This document shows positions 1 through 7,681 of a stretch of 64,000 bases of DNA, one piece after another. Numbering within the stretch: the stretch's first letter is position 1; the number at the start of each line of letters is the position of its first letter. The notes under the pieces were generated by a model that saw only the letters and a list, made by a program, of their open reading frames with translations, did no database searches and was not told the DNA's origin. Location: positions 1,550,001 through 1,614,000 of the forward strand of contig OZ251537.1 of assembly GCA_965243285.1 (NCBI GenBank), given 5' to 3'. The DNA is from JAHRAW01 sp965243285 (lineage in GTDB: Bacteria; Pseudomonadota; Gammaproteobacteria; Arenicellales; Poriferihabitantaceae). The position numbers and the translations under genes are program-made.

Positions 1-1
1 G

Positions 2-637
2 GTGTCCGAGGGCGGCTGCGCGCATTTTATCGTGCACGCCCGCAAGGCGTGGTTGCGCGGGCTGAGCCCGAAGCAAAATCGCCTGCTGCCGCCGCTGAAT
101 TATCCCCGCGTCTATCGTTTGCGCCGCGATTTTCCGGCGCTGCGCTTCACCATAAACGGCGGCATCGATACTTTATCCCAAGCGCAAGCGCATCTGCGGC
201 GCGTCGATGGCGTGATGTTGGGGCGCGCCGCCTATCAAAATCCGTGGTTGCTGCGCGAGGTGGATGCGCAAATTTTCCGCGCCGCCGCCGCGCCGTCGCC
301 GCCATCGCGCGCCGCCGTGGTCGCCGCCTATTTGCCCTATGTCGAGCAGCAACTGGCGGGCGGCGTTTATCTGCGGCATATGACGCGCCACCTGCTCGGC
401 TTGTATCATGGCCAGCTGCGGGCGAAAATTTGGCGGCGGCATCTGGCCGAACACGGCGCCAAAAAAGGCGCTGGGGTGGAAGTTATCACCGCAGCGCTGC
501 GTTTGGTGGAGGGCCAGAGCGAGGACCAGAGCGAGAGCGATGACGGTGGGGATTTTTCGATGCGCATGGTGATGTCGGCCGATGGGGGCGGTAGAAATAC
601 CGCGGCATCATCGGCGGTTGTGACGAGGGCAACATGA
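2..637 (+). CDS. dusA: tRNA-dihydrouridine synthase A, C-terminal part (5' end outside window)
   Basis: DusA is the flavin enzyme that reduces uridine to dihydrouridine in the D-loop of tRNAs. The visible 211 residues read like the second half of the TIM barrel and the helical tail. The segment FIVHARKAWLRGLSPKQNR followed by INGGI and DGVMLGRAAYQNPWLL is characteristic of the DusA branch: the HAR...GLSP stretch is typical, and the GRAAYQNP loop lies at the FMN phosphate site. The N-terminal half, including the catalytic cysteine, lies before base 1, so the listed start is only the first visible codon. The stop overlaps the next start codon (ATGA), suggesting translational coupling to the AsmA-type gene. 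The C-terminal 40 residues after VEG are low in complexity and probably not conserved. Confidence 0.93.
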   Translation: MSEGGCAHFIVHARKAWLRGLSPKQNRLLPPLNYPRVYRLRRDFPALRFTINGGIDTLSQAQAHLRRVDGVMLGRAAYQNPWLLREVDAQIFRAAAAPSPPSRAAVVAAYLPYVEQQLAGGVYLRHMTRHLLGLYHGQLRAKIWRRHLAEHGAKKGAGVEVITAALRLVEGQSEDQSESDDGGDFSMRMVMSADGGGRNTAASSAVVTRAT

Positions 638-1977
638 TAGTACTGAAAATAGGGTTGTGGATTATCGCGCTGACGCTGGTGTCGGCGGTCGGCGCGGTGG
701 CGCTGGTGGCGGCGGTGGTGGATGCGAATGATTACAAGGCGGATTTGGCGGCCTGGGTGCAGGAAAAAACCGGGCGCGAGTTGCGCCTCGCCGGCGATAT
801 CGAGGTGGCGTTTTTTCCGTGGTTAGGGGTGCGCGTCGGCGCCTTTGAGTTATCCAACCACGCGCAATTCGGCGCCGCGCCGATGGTGGCGGCGGAGGCT
901 GCGGAGATTAAAATCGAACTGCTGCCGCTGCTGAAAAAACAGATTAAAGTCGGCCCGGCCAGGCTGTTAGCGCCGCGCATAAACCTGGCGCGCAACGCCG
1001 CCGGCACCGCCAACTGGGACGACTTGCAGCGCATCATGGCGCGCCATGGCGGCGGCAAAAATGACGGCGGCACAATCCCCACTTCGGAGGCCGGTCTGGC
1101 GGCCGGTTTGGCGGCCGGTCTGGTGGCGCAGGGGGTGTCTATCACCGACGGGCGGGTGCGCTGGGACGATGCCGTCGCCGGCCGCCGCCTCGAGGTGAGC
1201 GAATTGCAGCTGGATACCGGTGTATTGCGCCCCGGCCAGCCGTTGCAAGTGCGCGCCTCGGCGCACCTAGACAGCAGCGATTGGCCCGAGCCGGCGGCGC
1301 TGGCGCTGACCGCCACGGTGCATTTGGCGGCCGATTCAGCGGCCGTACAAGTGCGCGATGTGGCCCTCGAATTCACCGCCGATAGCCTCGCCGCCGGCCT
1401 GTCCATCGCCACGGCGGAGTACGCATTATCGAGCGGGCAAATCGCCATAGCCGAGTTCGACGGCGAGGCCCGCCACGCCGGCAATCACACAACTGTGCGC
1501 ATACCGGCGGCGACTTACGACCTATCGAGCGACACTTTGCAGGCCCCGGCGGTGCATGCGCGGCAGGCGGATTTTTCCTTTTCCGGCGATGTACAAGGCG
1601 GCAATATATCGGCCGGGTGGCCGGCTTGGGTGGCGCGCGGCAGCGGCGAAGCGCGGTTTGATGATGTCGCCGATTTGCTCACGCGCAATGGCGTGGATGT
1701 GGACCTCCCCAGCGGCTTGTTTCAACCCATGGCGGTTACTTTCGATTACGCGCATGCCGACGGCGAGTTGGCGCTCAATCATCTGACCACCTCGACGCCA
1801 GACGGCGCGCCGCTGTTGGCGCCGCTATATTTTGTGATTCCGCTTGCGCCATTCCATGCCGAAGCCATCAGCGGCGGATTGATGCGCTCCAAAAGCCTCA
1901 AAAAACCATTCAAATGGCCGGCAAATATCCAACAAACCTTGAAAAAAAACCTCATCGATTCCCTCGATAGCGAATGA
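634..1977 (+). CDS. AsmA family protein
   Basis: A 447-residue protein with one N-terminal membrane helix (about residues 4-28) and a large periplasmic part, as in AsmA-type proteins linked to outer-membrane assembly and lipid transfer. The segment after the helix (ANDYKADLAAWVQEKTGREL, then LAGDIEVAFFPWLGVRVG) matches the start of the AsmA domain, in which a signal-anchor leads into repeating beta strands. It is shorter than E. coli AsmA (about 617 residues) but has a plausible C-terminal AsmA_2-like region (FDDVADLLTRNGVDVDLPSG). The start overlaps the dusA stop by 4 bp, so the two genes are probably co-transcribed. The role is inferred from family membership only. Confidence 0.82.
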   Translation: MIVLKIGLWIIALTLVSAVGAVALVAAVVDANDYKADLAAWVQEKTGRELRLAGDIEVAFFPWLGVRVGAFELSNHAQFGAAPMVAAEAAEIKIELLPLLKKQIKVGPARLLAPRINLARNAAGTANWDDLQRIMARHGGGKNDGGTIPTSEAGLAAGLAAGLVAQGVSITDGRVRWDDAVAGRRLEVSELQLDTGVLRPGQPLQVRASAHLDSSDWPEPAALALTATVHLAADSAAVQVRDVALEFTADSLAAGLSIATAEYALSSGQIAIAEFDGEARHAGNHTTVRIPAATYDLSSDTLQAPAVHARQADFSFSGDVQGGNISAGWPAWVARGSGEARFDDVADLLTRNGVDVDLPSGLFQPMAVTFDYAHADGELALNHLTTSTPDGAPLLAPLYFVIPLAPFHAEAISGGLMRSKSLKKPFKWPANIQQTLKKNLIDSLDSE

Positions 1978-1993
1978 TGGCATCGTTTTTTTT

Positions 1994-2254
1994 AAGGGTT
2001 TTATATATCTAAATCTGCACGCTGGGTTTGGTTTTGGTGGGGGATATCTTTAATGTTAGGTTTTACTCGACTTTTGATTTTCGTTTTTGGCCTTTAAATT
2101 TTTCACCCCCATCAGCCACAAAAGATGCGTTAAAAGATACAACATCAACAGAAAAATCAAAAGCAAAGCAAAAATCAAAAACAGCCCCTCTAAATCAGCC
2201 GCTGACCTCAAAAAAACGCCAATCGAACTGCAAATTTAGGACTATAAATCCCTT
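1994..2254. repeat. Foldback-type repeat island A with terminal inverted ends
   Basis: This fills the gene-free gap between the AsmA gene and the aminotransferase. It begins AAGGGTTTTATATAT...CTAAATCTGCA and ends with the inverse (TGCAAATTTAGG...ATAAATCCCTT), so the ends form imperfect terminal inverted repeats of about 26 bp. Inside are half of the inner-hairpin module (GGTTTTGGTGGGGG, then ATATCTTTAATGTTAGG), a central hairpin (CATC...GATG near 2110-2130) and an A-rich flank. Long stretches match the island at 32.3-32.7 kb, partly inverted (for example CCGCTGACCTC near 2198-2210), so this copy is a rearranged relative of that one. It is the most clearly bounded copy in the window. Confidence 0.7.
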
Positions 2255-2305
2255 CTTTAAGTTGAATATATACATCGAACATATAAGTCGAACTCCCATC
2301 CCACC

Positions 2306-3214
2306 ATGCTAACCCCCACTGGCTATATCGACGGAAAAATCGCGTCCCTGGATGAGATTCGCGTGCCGGTGCTCGACCGCGGTTTCTTATACGGGGATTC
2401 GATTTATGAGGTGGTGCGCACTTACGCCGGCATTCCCTTTATGTTCGAAGCGCATCATCAGCGCCTGATGAATTCGGCGCGTTTGGTGGCCATGCGAGTC
2501 AGCCAAAGCGAGGCCGACATCGTCCATGCCATCCGGCGCACGGTGGCCGCCAGCGGCGCCCGCAGCGGCGAGGATGTGTATGTGCGCTATCAAATCACGC
2601 GTGGCGAAGGCGGCGTGGATTTATACCCGAACCCGAAGTTGAAAACCCGACTCATCATCATGGTCAAACAAATTCCGCAGTGGAATGCGGATTTTTATAC
2701 GCGCGGCGTGGCCTTGGCGATTCCCCAGGTGAGGCGCAATGCGGTGAACACTTTAGACCCGAATATCAAGGGCGGCAATTATCTCAACAACATTTTGGGC
2801 TTGGGCGAAGCGCGCGCCATGGGCGCCGATGAATGCGTGATGTTAGACGCCGACGGCTGGGTGAGCGAGTGCTCCAACAGCAATGTGTGGTTTGTGCTGG
2901 ACGGCAAACTGGTCACGCCGGCCGGCGGCAATTTGCTGGGCTTGACGCGCCAGGCGTTGGTCGGTTTGCTGGCCCCGGCAGGGCACGCGGAGGTGGAATG
3001 CGCCGTGCATAGCGCGCAATTACCGGGCGCTACCGAATGTTTTATCACCAGCGCCACGCGTGAAGTGATGCCGGCGCTTAGCCTGCAATTGCAAGACGGC
3101 GCGCGCCTTGAATTCCCCGCTGGCGGCGGCGAACTAACGCGCCAGGCGATGCGCTTGTATGGCGATATGTTAGATAAATTTGTACGCGAGAATCCCAGCC
3201 TGGCGTGGTTTTGA
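2306..3214 (+). CDS. Class IV PLP-dependent aminotransferase (branched-chain / D-amino acid type)
   Basis: A 302-residue fold-type IV aminotransferase. The N-terminal signature VPVLDRGFLYGDSIYEVVRT matches BCAT/D-amino-acid transaminases. IKGGNYLNNILGLGEARAMG carries the expected PLP lysine region, and ADGWVSECSNSNVWFV is the usual E-x-S-x-S-N-V/L loop. Family members transfer the amino group between branched-chain amino acids (or D-amino acids) and 2-oxo acids, or act as 4-amino-4-deoxychorismate lyase. IlvE-like activity is likely here but the exact substrate cannot be fixed by eye. Start ATG at 2306 fits the family N-terminus. The gene follows repeat island A directly, and no clear Shine-Dalgarno sequence is visible. 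Confidence 0.85.
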   Translation: MLTPTGYIDGKIASLDEIRVPVLDRGFLYGDSIYEVVRTYAGIPFMFEAHHQRLMNSARLVAMRVSQSEADIVHAIRRTVAASGARSGEDVYVRYQITRGEGGVDLYPNPKLKTRLIIMVKQIPQWNADFYTRGVALAIPQVRRNAVNTLDPNIKGGNYLNNILGLGEARAMGADECVMLDADGWVSECSNSNVWFVLDGKLVTPAGGNLLGLTRQALVGLLAPAGHAEVECAVHSAQLPGATECFITSATREVMPALSLQLQDGARLEFPAGGGELTRQAMRLYGDMLDKFVRENPSLAWF

Positions 3215-3327
3215 GGGTTAAATTTCGCGTGCGATTTTGTAGCGATGGGGTATCGATTTCGCACCAATTTCGTATCGATTTCGGCATAAATCCCATCTGA
3301 ATTCCGCCAAATTCCGCCAAATTTCAC

Positions 3328-4548
3328 ATGAATCTTGAAACCCTACTGACCCCGGAAACCCAGCTGCGGCTGGCGGTGTTTTTCGCCATCTTAGGACTTT
3401 TGATGTTAGGTGAAGGGGTGCTGCCGCGCCGCCGCGCACCGATGCGCGCCACGCGCTGGCCGGTAAACCTCGGCCTCGGCGCCATCAACATGCTGGTGTT
3501 GGCGTTAGCGCCGATCACCGCGGTGGGCGCCGCATTGTTTTCCATCTTCAACCAATTCGGCGCGCTGCTGTGGCTTGAAGTGCCGTTATGGCCGGCCATC
3601 ATCATCGCGTTATTGATTCTCGATTTAGCGATTTATGGGCAACACCGCCTGCTCCACGCCATCCCCCTCGCTTGGCGCATGCACCGCATGCACCACACCG
3701 ATGTGGAATTCGATGTAACCACCGCGCTGCGTTTTCATCCCTTCGAGATAATCATCTCCATCCTGATCAAGGCCGCGGTCATCGTGCTCATCGCGGCGCC
3801 GCTGTTGGCGGTCATCGCCTTTGAAATCATTTTGAACGCCGCCGCCATGTTCAACCACAGCAACCTCAAACTACCCAAATGGGCTGATAGCCTACTGCGC
3901 TGCGCAATCGTCACCCCCGACATGCACCGCGTGCACCACACCACCTGCGCGCAACAATATAACGCCAATTATGGTTTCAATTTATCCATCTGGGATAGGC
4001 TGTTCGGCAGTTATGTCGCCCAACCCAAAGGCCGCCACGCTGATATGCAACTCGGCCAGCCGAATTATCGCGAGCCGCAAGAAGCGCGCCTGGATAAAGT
4101 GTTGACCCAACCCTTTCGCCAATCTCGTGGTTGTGCCACCGCGTGTGTTTCAGCCGAGCAGTGGCATAGAAAATGGATTGGCATCGACCTATCTCCGCGT
4201 GCGCAGACCCTCGTGGTAGAGAGACTTGAAGATGAAATAGGTGAGGTAATTACCGAGCCGATTGCGAGAAATGATGTTCCTCGTCGCACCGACATGGGGA
4301 AAATAAAACGATACGATGCGCCTGAAAATAAAAGATATATGTATGGAGAACAAAAAGGTTTGTGTAACGGTTGTAAACTTTGGCTTCCATACACTAACCT
4401 TGATGTCGACCATGTTGTTGCAAAATCAAAGGGTGGCACCGACCATATAGGAAATTTACAGTTGCTATGCGGTAACTGCAATAACGTAAAAGGGAACCGG
4501 TCTATGGAATATCTCGTAGCCAAACTCAAAGAAAGAAAATTGAGATGA
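3328..4548 (+). CDS. Chimeric ORF: sterol desaturase/fatty acid hydroxylase fused to a methyltransferase-HNH tail
   Basis: Residues 1 to about 263 form an integral-membrane fatty acid hydroxylase superfamily protein. Hydrophobic helices surround the di-iron histidine clusters GQHRLLH, MHRMHH and MHRVHH, and FNHSN is also present. In this group the protein normally ends soon after the ...LDKVLTQPF segment. Here the frame runs on into CATACVSAEQWHRKWIGIDL, the end of an amino-methyltransferase domain, then a linker with NDVPRRTDMG, then an HNH-type zinc-finger nuclease motif (GLCNGCK...LDVDHVVAKSKGGTDHIGN, LLCGNCN). The tail is visibly AT-richer than the first 800 bases. The join lies near 4113-4132, and no stop separates the parts. 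The simplest reading is a recombination that placed the 3' end of a restriction-modification type gene behind a housekeeping gene. Whether the fusion is expressed as such is unknown. Confidence 0.85.
   Translation: MNLETLLTPETQLRLAVFFAILGLLMLGEGVLPRRRAPMRATRWPVNLGLGAINMLVLALAPITAVGAALFSIFNQFGALLWLEVPLWPAIIIALLILDLAIYGQHRLLHAIPLAWRMHRMHHTDVEFDVTTALRFHPFEIIISILIKAAVIVLIAAPLLAVIAFEIILNAAAMFNHSNLKLPKWADSLLRCAIVTPDMHRVHHTTCAQQYNANYGFNLSIWDRLFGSYVAQPKGRHADMQLGQPNYREPQEARLDKVLTQPFRQSRGCATACVSAEQWHRKWIGIDLSPRAQTLVVERLEDEIGEVITEPIARNDVPRRTDMGKIKRYDAPENKRYMYGEQKGLCNGCKLWLPYTNLDVDHVVAKSKGGTDHIGNLQLLCGNCNNVKGNRSMEYLVAKLKERKLR
4126..4548 (+). other. Fragment: C-terminal end of a DNA methyltransferase with HNH domain
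   Basis: This is the foreign part of the chimeric ORF. It starts at the glycine-rich end of methyltransferase motif I (G-CATAC) and contains WIGIDLSP, a short spacer, and a complete HNH region with two CxxC pairs (CNGC, CGNC) and the DH dyad of VDHV. Intact proteins of this kind have an N-terminal DNA amino-methyltransferase ahead of this segment; that part is absent from the window. Base composition falls clearly below the surrounding GC-rich genes. Confidence 0.75.
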
Positions 4549-4553
4549 AATAA

Positions 4554-4628
4554 ATCGACCACAAGCCGCTAAGCGAAGTTGAAAAGTTCTTCCATGGCCA
4601 ATTTTATAAGGAATTCCTGTGGCAGTAA
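4554..4628 (+). other. Possible coding remnant after the HNH fragment
   Basis: After the chimeric ORF stops, a short open stretch in another frame reads IDHKPLSEVEKFFHGQFY... and ends KEFLWQ-stop. It has no start codon and looks protein-like rather than random, so it may be the 3' end of a further gene brought in with the HNH fragment. No family recognised. Confidence 0.3.
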
Positions 4629-4673
4629 GTATGTAATTCTCTAACCCCCCACTAATTCACGCCAAACCATCCC

Positions 4674-4946
4674 ATGCCCATCGCGCAAAAACTGCTGGAA
4701 ATTCTGGTCTGCCCGGTCACCAAACAACCGCTATCGCTGTTGAGCGCGACGCGCTTGGCGCAAGTCAATGCGTTGATCGACGCCGGCAAAATCCATGCCA
4801 TGGACGGGGCGGCGCTCACCGCCCATCTGCAGCAAGCGTTAATCACCCGCAATGGCACCACCTTGTATCCGGTCGAAGACGATATCGCGGTGATGTTGGA
4901 GGCGCGCGGCATCGCTTGCGAACAACTGCCGGATTGGCAGCATTAG
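4674..4946 (+). CDS. Trm112 family (YcaR/UPF0434-like) small protein
   Basis: A 90-residue Trm112-type protein. It starts MPIAQKLLEILVCPVTKQPL, with the typical L-L-x-I-L-x-C-P-V-x-K opening, and ends with the TLYPVEDDIAVML segment that corresponds to the usual F/YPI-x-DGIPVML strand. Between them is an extended helical section (about residues 23-65), longer than in the 60-residue YcaR. In other bacteria such proteins sit beside lpxK/kdsB or activate methyltransferases; here the neighbours give no such link. The second zinc-ligand cysteine pair is not obvious. Start ATG at 4674 matches the family N-terminus. Confidence 0.8.
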   Translation: MPIAQKLLEILVCPVTKQPLSLLSATRLAQVNALIDAGKIHAMDGAALTAHLQQALITRNGTTLYPVEDDIAVMLEARGIACEQLPDWQH

Positions 4947-5004
4947 CAACACATTAGCAACACATTGGCGATATATTTTCTCGCCCGACGCGGTCGCCAA
5001 TCGC

Positions 5005-7413
5005 TTAACCGCAATTGCGTCTGCGCTGGCGGCCGGTGCGCAGTAATTTTTTGTGTTTTTTGGTTTTTAGGCGCGCTTGGGCGAATTCGATGTGCTGCAG
5101 TTGGCTGGCGCGACCGACTTGGGTCGCCTGGCCGGCCGGGCCGGACTGGAGGGCATGGCCGGCCGGGCCGGACTGGAGGGCATGGCCGGCCGGGCCGGAC
5201 TGGAGGGCATGGCCGGCCGGGCGGCGTCGGCGGTAGGCACCGTCGGCTTGCATCTCCCAGGCGTTTTCGGTGTCGTCCAACAGGGTGTTTAGCACCAGAC
5301 GCAGTTCGTTTTTCAAGGCTGGCGGGGTGATTTTCACCACCGCTTCGACGCGGCTTTCGAGGTTGCGCTTCATCAAATCGGCCGAGCCGATCAGGTATTC
5401 CTCCTGCCCGCCGTTTTGGAAATAAAAAATGCGGCTGTGCTCGAGAAAGCGCCCGACGATGCTGATGACGCTGATGTTGTCGGAGATGCCGGCCATGCCG
5501 GGCCGCAAGCGGCAAGTGTCGCGGATGATGAGCTCCACCTTGACCCCGGCTTGGGAGGCTCGATACAGCGCCTTGATCAAATCGCCGTCTTCTAAGGCGT
5601 TGGTTTTGATTTGGATCAAGCCGGTTTTATCGCCGCCGGCGCGCTTAAGCCCACCGCCGTCGGCGCGCGTATTTTGCGCTTTGCGATGCGCGGCAATTTC
5701 CCGTTCGATATTGGCTAACAAGGTTTTTTTAAGGTGCTTAGGCGCCGGGATAATTTTGCGATAACTACGCCGTGGCGCGCAGCCAGTGGTCAAGTAATTG
5801 AACAACTCGGTCACATCGCGGCCAATGTCTTCGTCCACGCTGAGCAGCCCGAGGTCGGTATATAGCCGCGCCGTGCCGCCGTGATAGTTGCCGGTGCCGA
5901 TGTGGGTGTAGCGCCGCAAGCCGCTGTAATCTTGGCGCACCGCCATCAATACCTTGCAGTGGGTTTTCAGCCCGATGACGCCGTAGGTGACATGCACGCC
6001 GGCTTGCTCCATGCGCTCGGCCCATTCGATATTCGCGGCTTCGTCGAATTTGGCTTTCAATTCCACCACCACCGCCACCTGTTTGCCGTTGCGCGCCGCT
6101 TCGATCAAGAGGTCTACGATGCGGGTTTGGCGGTCGGTGCGATACAGCGTCATTTTCAGCGCCCGCACCTTTTTATCGCGCGCCGCTTCGGCCAGAAAGC
6201 GCACCACCGAAGTGGCGAAGGATTCATACGGGTGTTGTAACAGAATCGAATCGGCCTCGCGCAGCAGATAAAAAATGCTGCGTTGCTGGTCTTGCAAGCG
6301 ATGATGGTGCACCGGCACATGCGGCGGATAATGCAAGTCGGCGATGGGCAGCGCGGCTAATTGCATGAGTTCGCGTTGCATCATCAAGCCGTCTTGGGTG
6401 AACACATCGCGCTCTAAATCGAGGCCGAGCTCGGCCGCCAACATGCCCTTGCGGTCGTCATCCATGCCGGGGTTTACCACCATGCGCACGATGGGCGCGA
6501 TGCGGCGGTCGCGCAACTCGAGCTCGATCATCTCCATTAAATCATTGGCGCCGGATTCCGAGCGTTCGGCGGCCGCGTTGCGCGCCACGAAATAAAAATC
6601 GCGGGCGATGATGTCCACGCCGGGGAACAATAAATCCAAATTATTGGCCATCACATCTTCTAAGGGTACGAAGTGATGGCTATCGCCGACGCGGATAAAG
6701 CGCGGAATTTCTGGCCCCACCGGAACCTTGACGCGCGCCAACATGGGCTCGTCATCGGCGCCCGATTGAAGGGTGACCAGAATGTTCAAAGACAGATTGG
6801 AAATGAAGGGAAAAGGATGCGCTGGGTCGATAACTTGGGGCGTCACCAGTGGAAAAATGTTGTCGATGTAGTGCTGGCGCAGTTCCTCTTGCACCGCGGA
6901 ATCGAGGTGGCCATGGCGGACGATGCGGATGCCGTGCGCGCTCAAGCGCTCGAGCAAGCGCGGCAGTTGTCGGTCGCGTTCGTTTTCGATGTCCATGATC
7001 ACGGCGCGCGCTTCGCTGATTTGCTGTTGCGGCGTGCGCCCGTCTAAGGACAGCTCGAAAACGCCGGCGGCGGCCTGTAATTTAAGCCCGCCGATGCGCT
7101 TCATAAAAAATTCGTCGATGTTGGAGGCGAAAATGGCGAAAAACTTCAGGCGTTCTAACAAGGGGGTGCGCTCGTCCGTGGCCTCGCACAGCACGCGGCG
7201 GTTGAAGCGCAGCCAAGTTAATTCGCGATTGAGATACAGCGATGGGTGGTCCAAGTTCACCGCCGTCGGCGCAGCGTTTTTTTCACCGGGCGCGGCGCTG
7301 GGCGGGGTTGTCTGAGGCGCCGCCGGCGCCGACGGCTTAGGTGGCGTCGGCGTCGGCGGCGGCTTGACGACGGTGGTTTGCGGTTTGGGTTTAGTGATAG
7401 CCATGGTCTCCAT
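5005..7413 (-). CDS. ppk: Polyphosphate kinase 1
   Basis: PPK1 makes polyphosphate from the gamma phosphate of ATP at the inner membrane. The 802-residue frame contains all four domains. The N domain begins LYLNRELTWLRFNRRVL. The head domain includes FFMKRIGGL. The catalytic part has GLKTHCKVLMAVRQ, with the autophosphorylated His, and HIGTGNYHGGTARLYTDLGL. The C2 domain has GSADLMKRNLESRVEAVV. A proline-rich leader (residues 5-45) precedes the conserved start. ATG at 7413 is taken; ATG at 7404 is three codons downstream. Frames upstream of 7413 run into GCATGC-type palindromes and are unlikely to be coding. The C-terminal tail carries three copies of a nine-residue repeat, PAGHALQSG, not found in typical PPK1, so this end looks recently expanded. 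Confidence 0.95.
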   Translation of the reverse strand: METMAITKPKPQTTVVKPPPTPTPPKPSAPAAPQTTPPSAAPGEKNAAPTAVNLDHPSLYLNRELTWLRFNRRVLCEATDERTPLLERLKFFAIFASNIDEFFMKRIGGLKLQAAAGVFELSLDGRTPQQQISEARAVIMDIENERDRQLPRLLERLSAHGIRIVRHGHLDSAVQEELRQHYIDNIFPLVTPQVIDPAHPFPFISNLSLNILVTLQSGADDEPMLARVKVPVGPEIPRFIRVGDSHHFVPLEDVMANNLDLLFPGVDIIARDFYFVARNAAAERSESGANDLMEMIELELRDRRIAPIVRMVVNPGMDDDRKGMLAAELGLDLERDVFTQDGLMMQRELMQLAALPIADLHYPPHVPVHHHRLQDQQRSIFYLLREADSILLQHPYESFATSVVRFLAEAARDKKVRALKMTLYRTDRQTRIVDLLIEAARNGKQVAVVVELKAKFDEAANIEWAERMEQAGVHVTYGVIGLKTHCKVLMAVRQDYSGLRRYTHIGTGNYHGGTARLYTDLGLLSVDEDIGRDVTELFNYLTTGCAPRRSYRKIIPAPKHLKKTLLANIEREIAAHRKAQNTRADGGGLKRAGGDKTGLIQIKTNALEDGDLIKALYRASQAGVKVELIIRDTCRLRPGMAGISDNISVISIVGRFLEHSRIFYFQNGGQEEYLIGSADLMKRNLESRVEAVVKITPPALKNELRLVLNTLLDDTENAWEMQADGAYRRRRPAGHALQSGPAGHALQSGPAGHALQSGPAGQATQVGRASQLQHIEFAQARLKTKKHKKLLRTGRQRRRNCG
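5131..5221. repeat. 27-bp tandem repeat, 3.4 copies, inside ppk
   Basis: Three exact 27-bp units (beginning GCCGGCCGGGCCGGACTGGA) plus a partial fourth. The unit length is a multiple of three, so it adds nine residues (PAGHALQSG) per copy to the PPK C-terminus without shifting frame. Identical units indicate recent expansion by slippage or unequal exchange. Confidence 0.97.
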
Positions 7414-7420
7414 AAAATAA

Positions 7421-7477
7421 CATGCCGCATGGCATGTAACATGCCATCTGAGGCATGCGGCATGACATGTAACATGT
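7421..7477. promoter_or_regulatory. Nested palindromes in the ppk leader
   Basis: Just upstream of ppk on the minus strand, CATGCCGCAT (7421-7430) is inverted at 7455-7464 (ATGCGGCATG). Between them sits a perfect inner palindrome, GGCATG-TAA-CATGCC (7431-7445). A further near-palindrome ACATGT-A-ACATGT follows at 7465-7477. A transcript for ppk starting above this region would carry a strong hairpin ending 8 bases from the first ATG. This could influence translation, or mark an operator; neither is shown. Confidence 0.5.
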
Positions 7478-7543
7478 TGACATGAGCATGTCGATTGAGC
7501 GCTGGAAATGCAGCGCCACAATTGTCGCGCCCATGGCGCTCAT

Positions 7544-7587
7544 GGCCATCGCCGGGCCATCGCCGGGCCATCGCCGGGCCATCGCCG
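7544..7587. repeat. 11-bp tandem repeat, 4 copies
   Basis: Four exact units of GGCCATCGCCG lie in the divergent spacer between ppk and the CNNM-type gene. The period is not a multiple of three and the repeat lies outside any supported gene. Copy-number change here would alter spacing in the shared promoter region. Confidence 0.95.
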
Positions 7588-7681
7588 GTGGATTGAAATC
7601 GAGGCGCGCATTAAGCGATACTCGGCGCCTGCTTAAAATTATGAGGTAGCTCAGTCTGGATGAACGCCCGGCACAGCGCCC

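Noticed and set aside
732..1484. 250-residue minus-strand ORF inside the AsmA gene
   Set aside because: Antisense shadow in GC-rich DNA; the plus-strand frame has the AsmA start motif and membrane anchor.
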